Origin: Poecilobothrus nobilitatus | Taxonomy: Eukaryota; Arthropoda; Insecta; Diptera; Dolichopodidae | NCBI GenBank assembly: GCA_947095535.1 | Contig: OX352773.1 | Span: 168,032,438 to 168,096,437 of the forward strand | Length of the DNA stretch: 64,000 nt | Reading direction: 5' to 3' | Shown here: positions 12,601 through 24,518 of the stretch, piece after piece | Layout: the number at the start of each line of letters is the position of its first letter | How positions within the stretch are numbered: the stretch's first letter is position 1 | Translations under genes and position numbers: made by a program | The notes under the pieces: generated by a model | Seen by the model: the letters and a program-made list of their open reading frames with translations, nothing else | Told to the model about the DNA's origin: nothing | Databases searched by the model: none

Positions 12601-13424
12601 TATGACAGAAAAACGATTTCAATTAGATTATTTCACAATTTTTGGACAATTTTTATTTGATATTGTGGTAAATTTAAAGTAAAGTAACGGGTCTACAGTC
12701 AAATTTAAAGAAAAATGCTCATTATATTGTAAAGTTAAAGCAATCATTCCTTTCCACATGTATTTTTTTAATTTTTTTTCTAATCTTTATCGTAAAGTAA
12801 TATATGCATCTTTTATAATAATATTTTGCTACTACTAGATCATTCTAGATGCAACTATGATATTTAAACCATTTTTATAGTTTTCTTGTAATTTAAAATA
12901 ATTTTTCATGGATTTTCTAATTGCTAATAAACAAAATTAAATTGTAAACAATATTTGGTTAAATATAAATTTTTTAGTATTTCATAATTTTTGTAATTTT
13001 ATCGTATAAAACAAACTATAATAAGTATATTTCATTTTCAATGAAATTGTTTCATTTTATTCATTTAAGAAAAGAGCAACCAATCTAGCTATATACTTAT
13101 TATATTTTTACTATTTGTAACAAATAATTTATGTTTATAATTTTAACGATTGTAATAAATTTTGCCATATAAAATTTTATCTTAAAATATCCTGTTTAGT
13201 TCCATAAAGTTTGAGAATGTCTGTTACAAAATTTAAAGTATTGAATGTATATAAATTCTAATAACAAATAAACTAAAAGGAACAATTGGTATTTGGTATT
13301 TAAACAAAATTTTGACAGATGTAAATAATGTTGCTTTTTGACTTTTGTTAATACTTCAATATTTCTATTCTATTCTATACTATTCTTTACAAATCATTGA
13401 TTTATTATTTAAAAGTAAATAAAA
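9693..13424. other. Intergenic stretch without a recognised gene
   Basis: The stretch is A/T-rich with TATATA and GTATGTAT microsatellites. A diffuse, low-quality set of CAAAA/TTTTG modules at about 12175-12560 resembles the fold-back family at 20.1-20.6 kb but is too weak to delimit. A lone CCCTGTATA near 11287 matches the ends of the ACAGGG elements. The promoter of mRpL42 should lie just before 13425, but no TATA box stands out from the background. Confidence 0.5.
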
Positions 13425-13811
13425 ATGTTTTCATCTGTTAAAATAAACTCATTACGTAAATTTTCAACAAATATTATAAATTATGGATTAAAATATAATG
13501 CAGTTGGTGGGACAAGACTTGTTCAACAAGTAGCAGCTACAGATAATGGAAAAATGTATATCGCATGGCATCCAGATCAAGATTTTCCATATGAATGTTC
13601 AAAACCAATACCGCCAATTGAGGTTACAAATACTGGATCATTAATTAAAGAAGATGCTTTAAATAATGCAATGGCTGCATTTAAAAATAAACATCCAGAA
13701 ATAGCAAGACTTGAATTAATGAAATTAACATTTACAACGAAGCATAGATGGTATCCAAGAGCAAGAGATAAGAAAGCAAAGAAAACACCAATGGATAGAG
13801 AATATTTATAA
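13425..13811 (+). CDS. mRpL42: Mitochondrial ribosomal protein L42 (mL42)
   Basis: This encodes a 128-residue component of the large subunit of the mitochondrial ribosome. The N-terminus is basic and hydroxylated (MFSSVKINSLRKFSTNI), as expected for a matrix-targeting presequence. The conserved body has IAWHPDQDFPYECSKPIPP at about residues 45-63, and then a helical section EDALNNAMAAFKNKHPEI. The C-terminal block is LMKLTFTTKHRWYPRARDKK, where the HRWYPRARDKK signature is typical of animal L42. The gene is a single exon, its length is near that of other animal L42 proteins, and the start is the only upstream ATG in frame before the presequence. It converges with Cdk10: the two stop codons are 72 bases apart, so the 3-prime UTRs probably overlap. 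I am confident of the family. Confidence 0.93.
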   Translation: MFSSVKINSLRKFSTNIINYGLKYNAVGGTRLVQQVAATDNGKMYIAWHPDQDFPYECSKPIPPIEVTNTGSLIKEDALNNAMAAFKNKHPEIARLELMKLTFTTKHRWYPRARDKKAKKTPMDREYL

Positions 13812-13883
13812 TTCTTAAAAATTACTTTTTTATTTTATTATCAAATATTTTTTATATATTAAACAAATAGTTAGAAAAAAAAA

Positions 13884-15484
13884 TTAATCAACTCGTCTCT
13901 TTTTTATTAAACTTCCAAGTAAATCAGATAAATTATCCGATACACCTGTAGTTGACATTGATTTTGAATTTGCAGTCTGTGGACTATCTTGTTTCATATT
14001 ACGATGTTGTGGAAATGTTGGCATCAATTTAGGATCACATGCTACAAAAAATAAAATTTATTTTAAAAATCAAAGTTATTTTGTAAACTTACGTAATGGG
14101 GCCTCTTTAAAATAAGAACTTTGTAAACATTCATCAGCAGTAGCACGTTTCTTTGGATCATACATAAATAGAAAATTTAACAGTCGTAAACCAGTTGCTG
14201 TTAACCAGGGAAATTTTGTTTTTAAATTATTGTAAGGTTGATTTTTCAAACTGAAATTTTTTAATGCCGGTAAATTTGGATATTCGGGCCATATTGCCTC
14301 AGATGGTGTTCCCAATAAATCAATAATCATTTCCAACTGTTCAATTTCAGTGCTTCCTGGCAGTAAAGGTCTATGACTTAAAAGTTCCCCAAAAATGCAC
14401 CCTAAAGCCCACATATCAACTGCTGTGGTTTGTTGTGAACTTCCCAATAACAATTCGGGAGAACGATACCAAAGTGTAACAACTTGTGGCGTCATTGGTT
14501 TTGATGGTATACCAAAAAATCTTGCAAGACCAAAATCAGCTGCAAAATAATAATAGAAATTAAAATATTCACTAATACCTTTTTATTATTATATACCTAT
14601 CTTAACAGATCCTTTATCTGTTAACAGAAGATTTGAAACTTTTAAATCTCGATGTATAATAAATCTTGAATGCAAATATTTAAGACCTTTCAATACTTGA
14701 ATAACAATACATTTAACTTCAGATTCTGAGAAAGGATTTGGCATGTTATCTAATAATGATGCTAAATCTTGTTCACAATATTCCATTGACAAAAATATAC
14801 TAAGATTAAAATAATATATATCAGCTTATAAGACAAGATTTAGAATAGAAAATTTTACCTTTCAAGACTTTTTCCAACAATAACTTCTCTTAGACTTACA
14901 ACATTCTTATGATCGCAAGCCATTAATATTTGTATTTCACGTAAGCTACTCATTGGAATTCCATCTTTTTCTTGATCCATTCGTACTTTTTTTAATGCAA
15001 CATATTCATTTGTTTTTGTATCCCGTGCATAATCTGAAAGCGTAAGTTTTAATTAATCTAATTTTAGTTAAAATTTGAATAAAAATTAAATAATTACAAA
15101 CAACTCCATAGGTTCCTTCACCAATTCTCTTAATTTTTTCAAATTCTGTAACAATTCTACATCTTCCAAGCTAAAAATTAAAGTACATATATGAATTGAA
15201 TTAGCGCTAAAAATTATATTATTTACTTACACCATCATTCTCTTTAATATCAAGTGGTTCCCCAGAAAGTAAACTTATTAAATAACCTATAAAATTAAAT
15301 GAACATTTATTTTTATAAAAAAAATTTCATACATTAAATGATAGTAAACTATACCTTTCCTTGTAACCGGACAATGTGGATCTGGGTTTGCTTTTGTTGT
15401 ATTATCTTTCTCCGCTAAAAGGTAATAAAATTTTTAATAAAAATTTAAATAAATAATTTCAATATGTATCATACCATTACTCAT
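13884..15484 (-). CDS. Cdk10: Cyclin-dependent kinase 10
   Basis: Eight exons (15475-15484, 15355-15414, 15231-15286, 15098-15170, 14859-15033, 14597-14799, 14093-14539, 13884-14041) join in frame to 393 residues. This is a CMGC Ser/Thr kinase; CDK10 is known to pair with cyclin M in animals. Visible motifs are the P-loop IGEGTYGVV (about 58-66), the ATP-binding Lys81 in VALKK, and the cyclin-binding helix PMSSLRE (93-99), the CDK10 equivalent of PSTAIRE. Next come HRDLKVSN (174-181), DFG (194-196) and the activation-loop Thr214 in [10 protein letters not shown]. The CDK10-specific stretch [12 protein letters not shown] and the tail MPTFPQHRN separate it from CDK11. The first exon is only 10 coding bases (ATG AGT AAT G). 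Its choice rests on the donor there and on frame continuity. All catalytic residues are present, so the gene appears functional. Confidence 0.93.
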
Positions 15485-18400
15485 TTTTAATATTTTAACT
15501 ATTTTATTTTAATTAATTAAAAATACTATTGTTTTTATTTTAAATGCTTATAAAATTTGTTTACAATCTAAAACATTAAACAATGGCACAATGATAGCCG
15601 ACTGTCACAATGACGTTTAATATTTTATAAAACCTAAAGTCAACACTGGAAGTACTTTTACACTTTTTCGTGAGAACAGTTTTTATTTTAAGGATTGATT
15701 TGATGAATAAATTATATTAATATTAAACTGTTCCCGAAAAAATAAAAAATACTACAGTTATAAAATTTTTTAAAATGTTGAAAAAAATTATACTTTAACA
15801 ATAAATTTCTTAAATTTTTATTATTAAATTAATAAAAACTATGTATTTTTTATTTAAAATGCAAATTGTTAGAAAAAGAAATCGGTTATCAATCCTATAT
15901 TAAAAATTGGCAGTGCAATGCTTAAGAAAAACAAAAATAAAATAAGTGCATTTTATAAAATTAGTTAATAAAATTATATTCAATTACTGTGTAAGCCTTC
16001 TTTCCATCAAGATTCAAGACTACGCTTGCTGCTACGAAAAAACGGTACAGGGTCAAAAGTCCCATTGTATCCATTGGAACTTTTTTTTTTTCTTTAGCTC
16101 TGTGAGACAAAAGTCCCAAAAAGAAGGTCAAAAATCCCATGGGACTACTGGTTTATTGAAGTGAGTCAGAAGTCCCAATTGTATTTTTATAATGATAATA
16201 ATTAATAATATAATAACATCGTTTAGACTAAACTTTTTAAACTAAACTTTAGTTTATGCCCCGGACAACTATAAAATAAGATACATTTATTTTCCATATT
16301 CCACCTAGTCCAGATATATTGCATACATATATGTATATGTATATACATCTATTGAGAGGGATTTTATAATCGGTTGCGAAATCAGATTTGCCCCTTTTTT
16401 TAGAATATATGTATGTATATGAATTTCTGAAATTCTGAATTACGAGCGAATTTAGAATTAAAATTTTTTATATACATTCTGGAAAAAGCGCATAACGCTA
16501 ATTTTGTAGCCTAAAACCCCTTCTAATTTAGAATCTCATGTATACATATATATATGTACATATTCTGGAAAAGTCGTATAACCATAAAGTAACTATATAC
16601 TGTATATAATGTAAAAATAATATCCAATAAAAATATTGCATCGTTAAACGAAAGACAACGACAATAACTTAGGAATTGTACTAAAAATATTTAGTTTATA
16701 ATTTTAGACAACAAGACAAGTACAACGTATGTTTTCAACTATTTTTAAATATCATATAATATTAATTATCTACTTTAGAATTTGACTTAAACAAGATTCT
16801 AGATTCTATTAACCACATAAACTATAAAGAACATCATTAGTACATACTTGTTCTAAAAAAAAGAACCTAAACAGTTTATCTACAGAACAAAGATTTTCAT
16901 TCAAAGTATTGTACATACTTCTAAACTGTGATAATTAACTACATAATAATAAACCGATTTTTTCTGGTTTAAAATTTAATCTATAAGTAAAGTTACATAC
17001 TTACATACATACATACATAAATATATAGTAAAGTTACATCTTTGCGATATATTAAAACATCACCAACCTGCCATAATTCGGATTTTTAGGTTTTATTTAT
17101 TTATTTATTTATTTATTTATATTAATATTACATACATAAATGTAATGCAATATTATTGAACCATCGGCTACTAAGGCCATTATAGGTTTTTATACTATTA
17201 TTAAATTATATACTAATACTAGAAAATCCCCTGTGCAATTGCACAATTTCTATAGAACATTTACGGAACATTTACTATAGAACATCAAAAACATTTACGG
17301 TAGCATACTGACTCCCTTAATAAACTACCTAAAAATTTCATTTTTACATCAGCACCATTAAAAAAATGTTGAAATCACTTACTTACTTGTAATAGAAAAA
17401 AAACATAAAACAAATCTAAACACATAAAATTAAAAATGTTAGGTACAGTTTATTAATTTTTTCTCGCCGTTTTTCCGTGGCGGTAATTTTTGACAGTTTT
17501 TTAATCATTGAGAAAAAATGGTCCAAGCTAAAAACACATTAAAAAAAAAAGGGTAAAAGTTCGTGCCGATATCTCAAAAATTGTTTGAAACACATGTATA
17601 AAAGTGCACAATAAAAACCGGCAAAAAACCAACCAACACCAACCGCTACGACATTTTTTTTTTTTTGTTACATTTAAAACAATACCAATAATCGAAATAA
17701 TTTTAATATTTGTTAAAATTTTACCAGACTCTCTATTTTTCTTTAGTTTTAAAAAAAAATTTTTATGTCGATGAAAAACAGTTTTCGCCGCGAATTACTT
17801 TAATTACCAAACTACTTTCAAGTCTTTTGCGTTTATTTTTTTTTGCTTGAAAAAAATTTGCTGAATTTATTTTATTTAAATGTACTTTAGAAGAGGTCTT
17901 TGGTATATTTAATAAAAGATTCATGTCTATGATAATGTAATTTCATAAATTTTCGGGGCCTTTTTTTTGTGACGGTCGTTTTCAACAGCTTTTTAATTTA
18001 ATGGTCTAATAATAAATTAGTACAAAATTATGAATCTTTTGTGAGAGAAGGCTTCTAAAATGATATTTTCTATGTTTTTTTTTTGTTAAGAAAAATATCC
18101 GTTTCTATAATATTTAGTAATTTTCTGACTTCTGTTATGAAATATAATTATTTAAGTCTGCCGAATTTTATATTAATAAAAAAATTCCGAATATTTTATG
18201 TTATACCAGAAAATTTAGCTTAAAAATCCAAATTTCAACCTAAATAAACAAAACTATTTTAAAGTATGTTACGAAGCTTTTACCAGCTTTTATACTAATG
18301 AAAACAAAATCAAGAATAAAATCGGACTATTATTTTTTTCTTATAAATATGAGGTTTACTATAAACTTTGTTCACTCTCACTTTTTCACTTTCAGACGTT

Positions 18401-18988
18401 TTAATTTTATTAAGAGTACCAATTTTTATTTTTTTCAAAACAATAGATAGAACGCCAACAGAAGATTAATAATTTATTTTTAATTTACCGCTGCTACCAG
18501 TTCCTAATGGACGTGGCGGTCAAATTTAAAAATTAAAAATTTGCTGAATTTATTTTTATTGAAAATATGTTTTTTAAGTATGTACTTCTCCTTTTTTGAC
18601 TGTACTCACTTTTAATGGACGGTGTGTGTCTCTGGTAATACTTCTAGTGGAAAATTTGGTCTCCGGTAATAATATTTACTAAATTTATTTATATTTTTAA
18701 TGAACTGTTTGTGTCTCTTGATATTACTTTGAGTCAAAGATTTGTGTCTCTGGTAATAAAATTTTAATTTATTAAATAACTATACAGTAATATCATCATT
18801 GCCAGTTTAGTTTACATTCAGTGTGAGTGTTTTATTATAGATATAAAATATATTTTTTTACATGTTGGCAAGGTCTCGCCAACATCTTGTGTATTATATT
18901 ATAGATTATTTATTTTGTTTATATTATATACTATATATTTACATTATATTTGGTCGTAAGGGGGTATGTAAAGAAAAAAACACTTACG
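15485..18988. other. Intergenic stretch upstream of Cdk10
   Basis: No gene is recognised. At about 16380-16590 there are two diverged copies of a ~100-base repeat unit (TTCTGGAAAA, CGTATAACC, CCCTTCTAATTTAGAATCTC) that is commoner at 21.6-22.6 kb. A (TTTA)n microsatellite lies at about 17089-17122. The Cdk10 promoter should be just right of 15484 but has no distinctive motif. Confidence 0.5.
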
Positions 18989-19066
18989 ACCTGTGGAGGG
19001 ATCGAACCCGCACTCCTTCGGTTAATACGCCACACGCATACCCACTAGGCTACCGAAGCCCCTTTT
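18989..19066 (-). repeat. tRNA-derived SINE head, copy 1
   Basis: Read on the minus strand, this has an A-box-like TAGCCTAGTGGG near its start. A B-box GGTTCGATCCC follows about 40 bases later, the spacing of a tRNA-type RNA polymerase III promoter. Related heads (GCCTAGTGG followed by TAAGAGCGTAT) are at 40.2 and 59.6 kb. The head begins GGGGCTTCGG at 19066. The B-box is intact, unlike in the 40.2-kb copy. No poly-A tail or target duplication is evident. Confidence 0.6.
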
Positions 19067-19445
19067 AGGTTTTATTATAAATTTTTTATATGCATTTTAT
19101 AAATGGTTTTACTATTCTCTATTAAAAAAGGAATAATGTAATGTATGGATCAGTATTCAGTATACATACATACATAGGTATACATAATCTAGGTATGTAT
19201 AGTATGTAATTTACTGTAAATTCTTTTTAAAAATGAGATTAACAATACTATCTATACAAAAATTTTCCCAACTACAAATACAATCAGAATAATTTTAACA
19301 GTAAACGTTTCAATTTATAAATTTTCTGAATAGAAACTCTAATACCGAAAGTTGTTTGTAGAAAAATCTTACAACAAATTTTAGCTGTTTAAATTTTTAG
19401 TTGATCAAGCCAATCTACATCTTTCATAAATCGTATAAGATATCT

Positions 19446-19472
19446 CTCTGATTGAGCATTCTCAAATCAGAG
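19446..19472 (-). other. Stem-loop next to a LINE relic
   Basis: CTCTGATT pairs with AATCAGAG, and an inner GAG/CTC extends the stem past one bulged A, leaving a 4-base loop. It lies just downstream (minus strand) of the LINE fragment at 19511-19655. It could be part of that element's 3-prime region, since 3-prime stem-loops occur in several LINE clades. The assignment is inference. Confidence 0.35.
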
Positions 19473-19510
19473 AAGCGCTACCAGTATTCCTCATACCCAA
19501 GATTCTCCTC

Positions 19511-19655
19511 CTTTAAAATCTCAAAACTGCCCATTGGCACAGAACATGAAGTACTGTTTCTGCCTTCTGCTCACATTTTCTGCATAGGTTTGTTTCTGCT
19601 ACATTCATTTTCTCGTTGTGCCCTCTTAGCATCAGATGGCCATATTAGGGTACGT
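19511..19655 (-). pseudogene. Non-LTR retrotransposon relic (ORF2 C-terminal zinc-binding motif)
   Basis: On the minus strand one frame reads GHLMLRGHNEKMNVAETNLC then RKCEQKAETVLHVLCQWAVL. The pattern TGH..L..HL.K......LCR.C....ET..H.LC.C is the region after the RNase H domain of I/R1/Jockey-like LINEs. Here the last Cys is replaced by Trp, and a stop follows soon after. The preceding residues are in another frame, so the copy is also frameshifted. It is a dead fragment. Confidence 0.65.
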
Positions 19656-20114
19656 GCGATTCTTCTTTGAAGGAAGCCATATCCATTCCTCTTTGATGGC
19701 CATACCTAATATACAGGATGTTCTCTTTATGACCAAGCAATATATGTACTAAGTAAAAAGAACTTTTTAGTACAATCAGAGACAATCTGATATTATTATA
19801 TTATTTGGGGATGTAATTCTGTTAAGGAATCAAAATTGATTCACAATTTATAGAAATGTTAAAGAAGATGTTAATGTTTCCTTTAAACCTTGTTAGGTGA
19901 AAATATAATCATCCCTAATTTTAAATGAAAGGTTGTGGTGAAAAATATGGATTAATATTGGAGAAAAATAAAAATATTTTTATATTTTTACACTGGGAGT
20001 GGACAGAAATTTTGGTTCCTGCAAAGAAATTTTTTTTTGATAAAAGATTTTAGCATCCTCAATATTTTAAATGCTTTGTTGTTAAAATATTTGTGTAAAA
20101 AATTAGAGTATAGG

Positions 20115-20605
20115 TCACTTTATCAAAGGACACTTCGTAAATTTACCGATTTACAAAAACGCCACTTCACAAATTCCCCATTTGAAAAAACAGCCTCATC
20201 ACAAATTTTCTTTTCTCAAAACAGCCACTTCCCAAATTCTCCATTTAATAAAAAAGACATTTACAAAAAAGCCATTGTTTGCAAAATTCGTATATATGTA
20301 TGTACATATATATATGTGTATATAAATCTCGCATATACATATATATATATAAATATTCTGGAATAAGGAGAAATCCCGATTGCTAATGAGTTGGAAAAAT
20401 CGAATTTTTGAAATTACCTTTTGTAATATGTCTGTAACTTTGCAAGATGTGCATCTTTGTGAAATGCATCTTTTGTTCAAATGTCCATTTTGCAAAGTGT
20501 GTTATTTGCAATTTATCCGTTCATAAAATGTATTTTTTTGAGAAAGGTGCCTTTGAGAAAGGTTGATGAAATGCCTTTTTGTAAAACAACCTTGTAATGT
20601 GTCGT
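20115..20605. repeat. Modular fold-back repeat, CACTTCACAAA type
   Basis: The left arm (about 20115-20286) is a run of degenerate ~20-base modules such as CGCCACTTCACAAATTCCC and ACAGCCACTTCCCAAATTC. The right arm (about 20420-20605) contains the inverted counterparts, such as GATGTGCATCTTTGTGAAAT. The two arms match each other only module by module, not as one long palindrome. The ~130-base centre includes a TATATA-rich microsatellite. No coding is expected, although open frames appear on both strands because of the symmetric composition. Confidence 0.5.
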
Positions 20606-21589
20606 TCTCCAAAAAAATAATTATACGAGGAGTTTTTTAGTTAGTTACAAAGTTTTCATCTTTTTCCAGAAAATGTATTTGTATATAAAATTAATATACA
20701 AAATTTTGAATTAGGAGGGGTTTTATAAGTATTTCATTACAAAATTAGAATACAAGCTTTTCTAGAATACATATTATGTATATTTATGTAATTATATAAG
20801 TATGTCCATATATAAGTATGTAATTTAGAGTATACGTAAACATAATGCAAAAAAAAGACTATAAAAAGATAAAAATTTGTAAAAAAAATAAGATTCAAAA
20901 TAATAGGACTTCGGTAATAGACCTAGACAATTTTATACTGTCAAGTAATTTTTTATAATAAACAAAAAAAAAATGAATGCAAAATTTATTTGACAACATG
21001 CGACATCAACACATCATATATAGCTAATAGGGTTACACGTTTTGTAAAAATTTTTTAGTGTCTTATTTGTTGAATGATCTTGAAATTGAAATTTTTTTAA
21101 TGGTTAATTTAATTTAATGCATAAATGATCATAAAAGCAACTACAATTAACAAAAAAAAATTGCTTTTGTTAACTATCTCGGTTTCCTACTGTCAAATTA
21201 GAATAAAAACCCAAAAAATTTGCCAACCTTTTAATTAGTGGTTCAGTATAAATAAATATGGTAAAAAAAAGGGAGTCTATGAAATACACGTTTTTTTTTT
21301 ATTACAATTTGTTTCTTTCCTATACAATAAGCAATTATTTAGATGCAGTTACAGAAGACCTACAGATTTTAACTAATTTAATTTTGGAATCAACACTTGT
21401 GGGCTTGTGGACCCAAGGGTCTTAATGTCACACAATCGTCGGCGCACTGACTAGCACAAAAGTTACAATCATCAACAACATACAATTATCAATCATCAAC
21501 AATCACTATGAAATCTCCCCTAATTAAGAATATACTAAACATATACTCGCATATATACTAACATATACTCGCATATACTAATATAATAT

Positions 21590-22620
21590 ATATATATATA
21601 TATTACGGAAAAGATGGTAATACTGATTTTGACAACTATATATAAAATCCCCCTCAATTTAAGAATTTCTCATATTCGTATATATAAATATTCAATATTC
21701 AGGAAAAAGGCATAATCATCATCAATATTCATGAAAAAGGAAATACTCTATAACCAACTCTAAAATCCCTCCTAATTTAGAATCTCACATGTACATCTAC
21801 ATGTTACGGATCTATGACAGTTAGCATAAATCCAGTTCTCAAAAACACATTTGGCATAAACCCAGTTGGCATAAAAAGACTTTTAGCATAAAAAGACACT
21901 TAGCAAAATTCCATTTGTACTAATTGGACACTATGCATAAAATTTTGTTGACAAATGGGACATTTTGCATAAATCTTTTTAACAAATGGGACATATAAAT
22001 ATTCTGTAAAAGGAGTATATTGAAGTCCTTATTGAACTCTGATTTTGAATCCAACTCTAAAACCCCTCCTAATTCAGAATCTCACACATCCATAAATATA
22101 AATATTATGGAAAAAAGAGCAATCCTGATTTTGAATCCAACTAGCTTTAAAATATACTTTTAATACTTTTAAAAAAAAATGTCAAAAAATTTATTTTCCA
22201 TCATATTTTTTCATCATAATGATCATTCATCATCTTCATCATCATCATGATCATGACCAACACTATCATAACCTTATTACGTAACCAACAACCAAAATAT
22301 CATTTACAAAAAATTTATACCAAATGTCCTATTTACTAATAAGATTTATGCCAAATGTCCCATTTGCCAACAAAATTTTATGCTAAGTGTACAATTAGTA
22401 CAAATGTAATTTTGCTAAATATCTTTTTATGCTAATTGGTTGTATGTTAACAGTCTTTTTATACCAACTGGGTTTATGCGAAAAATCTTTTTGAGAAATA
22501 GATTTAGATCAACTGGGATGCTCCCCTATTTTACATATTATATATTTATACACATGTACATTTTGTAAAAGGCGTATAACCCTAAGTTTGTAATCAACTC
22601 TAAAGTCCCTTCCCATTTTT
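21590..22620 (+). repeat. Several copies of a ~100-base A/T-rich repeat unit
   Basis: The motifs ATATTCTGGAAAAAGG, CCTGATTTTGAATCCAACTC, AAACCCCTCCTAATT and AGAATCTCACATGTACAT recur in this order, with variation, at about 21.60, 21.70, 22.03, 22.10 and 22.57 kb. Copies also appear near 16.4-16.6 kb and fragments at 20.35 and 20.70 kb. The fold-back element at 21811-22535 lies within this tract and contains some of these copies in its centre. The repeat is probably a decayed satellite. Confidence 0.5.
21811..22535. repeat. Modular fold-back element with ~190-base arms
   Basis: The left arm (about 21811-22000) and the right arm (about 22310-22535) are inverted copies of each other with about 80 percent visible agreement. 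Both contain AAACCCAGTTGG, AGCATAAAAAGA, TTAGCAAAATTACATTTGTA-like and CATAAAATTTTGTTG motifs in mirrored order. Each arm is itself a run of ~20-base modules, most ending in GCATAAA. The ~300-base centre contains copies of the ~100-base repeat and a CAT-rich microsatellite near 22205-22255. A lone copy of the outer right-hand part is at 60060-60180. Confidence 0.6.
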
Positions 22621-23872
22621 TTTTTTTTTACATATGTCAGAAAAGGTAAACATTTACAAAGCTTTACTTTAAATGGAGTATAAATATTCCATTATAATGC
22701 AACACATACAATACAACGAGTTCTGTTCTTCCATAAAATGAAATTATAATTTCGATGTTCTGTCATTACACCAATTATTTATACTTTTCCTTTCTAATAT
22801 ATACTAATTGACAGTCTTTTACTATAGATATAATTAGATTTTTGTTTGATAATTAAAACGATTCAATGAATTTTATATAGTGTCTAGTCAAATTTTTTTT
22901 AAAATCACTTTCAATTTCAACAACTGTATAACCTATATAACCTATACATAACCTATATAAACTGTAGGTAGGTATTGGTATATAAAATTTTATCCTTTAC
23001 TAGACTTTTTATCTATAGTACGTACTGACTGAGTAATAATTTTTTTTTTGTAATCAATATATTATAATTATGTAATTCTTTGATTTTATGTTAAGATTCA
23101 TCTCATCAGTAACTAATAATGTTTTTATTGTTCTGTTTTTGTATATTTAATCTAATTTAAATGAAAAATAAATCTTCGACCTTCTTCATAGATCATTAAA
23201 GAGAGAGAGAAATCATGCGTAAATTAATTTAAATTTGAATAGAAATTTATTAAAGTGAAATGTTTTTGTCACCCTGACACTAGGTAACGACAATTCCACT
23301 TATATGAAGTAAAATTTACAAAAAAATTTTCTTTTCTTTTTCCACAAAAAAAAAAAAAAAAAAATATATAAAACAAAACAAAAAAATTTAACATTTAAAA
23401 TTTTACTATTAATTTAAAAATTTCATAGTTTCACAATGAAGAAAAACAAAAATCTAGAAAAAAAAAACTTTTAAACTAAATGAATTAAATAAATAAGATA
23501 TAAGATACATTTTTTTTTTTTGTTTTTTAATTTCTAATTATCACTTTTTTAATAAAAACTAAAATTTTAATTAAAAAAAAAAATTTATTTGTATATAAAA
23601 GAAAAATTTTTTGATAATAAAAATCATTTAATAGTAAAAAATTTAACAGTGAACATAAAATTAAATAAAAACACAAAAAAAAAAAAAAAACAAAAATAGC
23701 CTTACTTTAACTTTTTCAGTTATTTTTAGAATCTGTTAAAGTGAAAATTTTGTGGAAAAAAATAAATTAAAATTTATAAAAATCAAAAAAAAAAAAAAAA
23801 AAAAACCAAATTTCATATAAAATTGTGATTAAAAACGGATTACATACATATAGTGTTTAAATATCAATTAAA
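22536..23872. other. Intergenic stretch before the signal-peptide exons
   Basis: A/T-rich, with no coding seen. A TATA-like GTATATAAAAG at about 23592 lies 280 bases before the ATG at 23873 and could belong to its promoter. Long A tracts follow it. Confidence 0.4.
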
Positions 23873-24160
23873 ATGAAAATATATTTAAATATTACTGTTA
23901 TAATTTTCATAACAATTTTCATTTCAATAAATTCAGCAACAAAAAATGAAAATAAAAAAAAAGGATTGAATTTTACAACAACAGAACAAACAGCAAAAAG
24001 TTTTACATCATTTCAAAAAAATTATACTAAATCTAATAATGAAATTGGAGGATTTAAAAAACTTGCAGAAATACGAGAAATTGGAAGTGATGTTGGACGT
24101 AGAATAAGAAAACGTTTTGGTGGATTATTTGGTCCATTTGGAATGATGGGTGGTGAATAA
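23873..24160 (+). CDS. Small secreted-protein ORF or alternative first exon A
   Basis: The 95 codons begin with a hydrophobic leader (IYLNITVIIFITIFISIN, cleavage likely after NSA). A Lys/Thr/Asn-rich middle follows, and the end is RIRKRFGGLFGPFGMMGGE then TAA. GPFGM is shared with the exon at 26131 (HALGPFGML). In that exon the coding sequence probably stops at GPFG with a splice donor. Here, GT dinucleotides at 24150 and 24153 (GTGAAT) would cut the codons in the same phase 1. They could join the exon at 27564 to give GPFGMMGG followed by GFGFHALALL. So this is either a separate one-exon paralogue or an alternative 5-prime exon of the gene at 26131-28749. I cannot decide from sequence alone. 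Confidence 0.65.
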   Translation: MKIYLNITVIIFITIFISINSATKNENKKKGLNFTTTEQTAKSFTSFQKNYTKSNNEIGGFKKLAEIREIGSDVGRRIRKRFGGLFGPFGMMGGE

Positions 24161-24492
24161 TAATTTTGTTTTTTTTTTCTTTGTTTTTTTTTTATTAACT
24201 ATATATTTATTTAAAAAAAAATGATACTCGCGATCTCCTTATATGCAAATATCTTGCATTGAAGCCCGTGAAGTATATTAACTGGTGGTGGTGATGATGA
24301 AAAAAACATTCTCAGTAAACTTTTATTTCCGGTCAATAAATTTTAAGTAAAATTTAATCAGTCATTAATGTGAAAAAAAAAAAATCCGCTTAAATATTTT
24401 TGATCTGTTGTTGCTCAGTGCTTTAAAAATTAGTCGGTCTATTTGTTATTCTGTTTTCTTTTCTTCTTTCTATTCCATTATTTAGGAACAGC

Positions 24493-24518
24493 TTGCCGCT
24501 TGTGCTTACAAGCGGCAA
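24493..24518. other. Perfect GC-rich hairpin
   Basis: TTGCCGCTTGT and ACAAGCGGCAA form an uninterrupted 11-bp stem with a GCTT loop, in surroundings that are almost all A/T. It lies 330 bases after ORF A, inside the intron if that ORF is an alternative first exon. Function unknown; it may be a relic of a transposon end. Confidence 0.6.

Noticed and set aside
15946..16164. 72-codon ORF with repeated AAAAGTCCCA segments
   Set aside because: The repeated bases are GTCAAAAGTCCCA-like short duplications in several frames, not a protein repeat. No domain was recognised.
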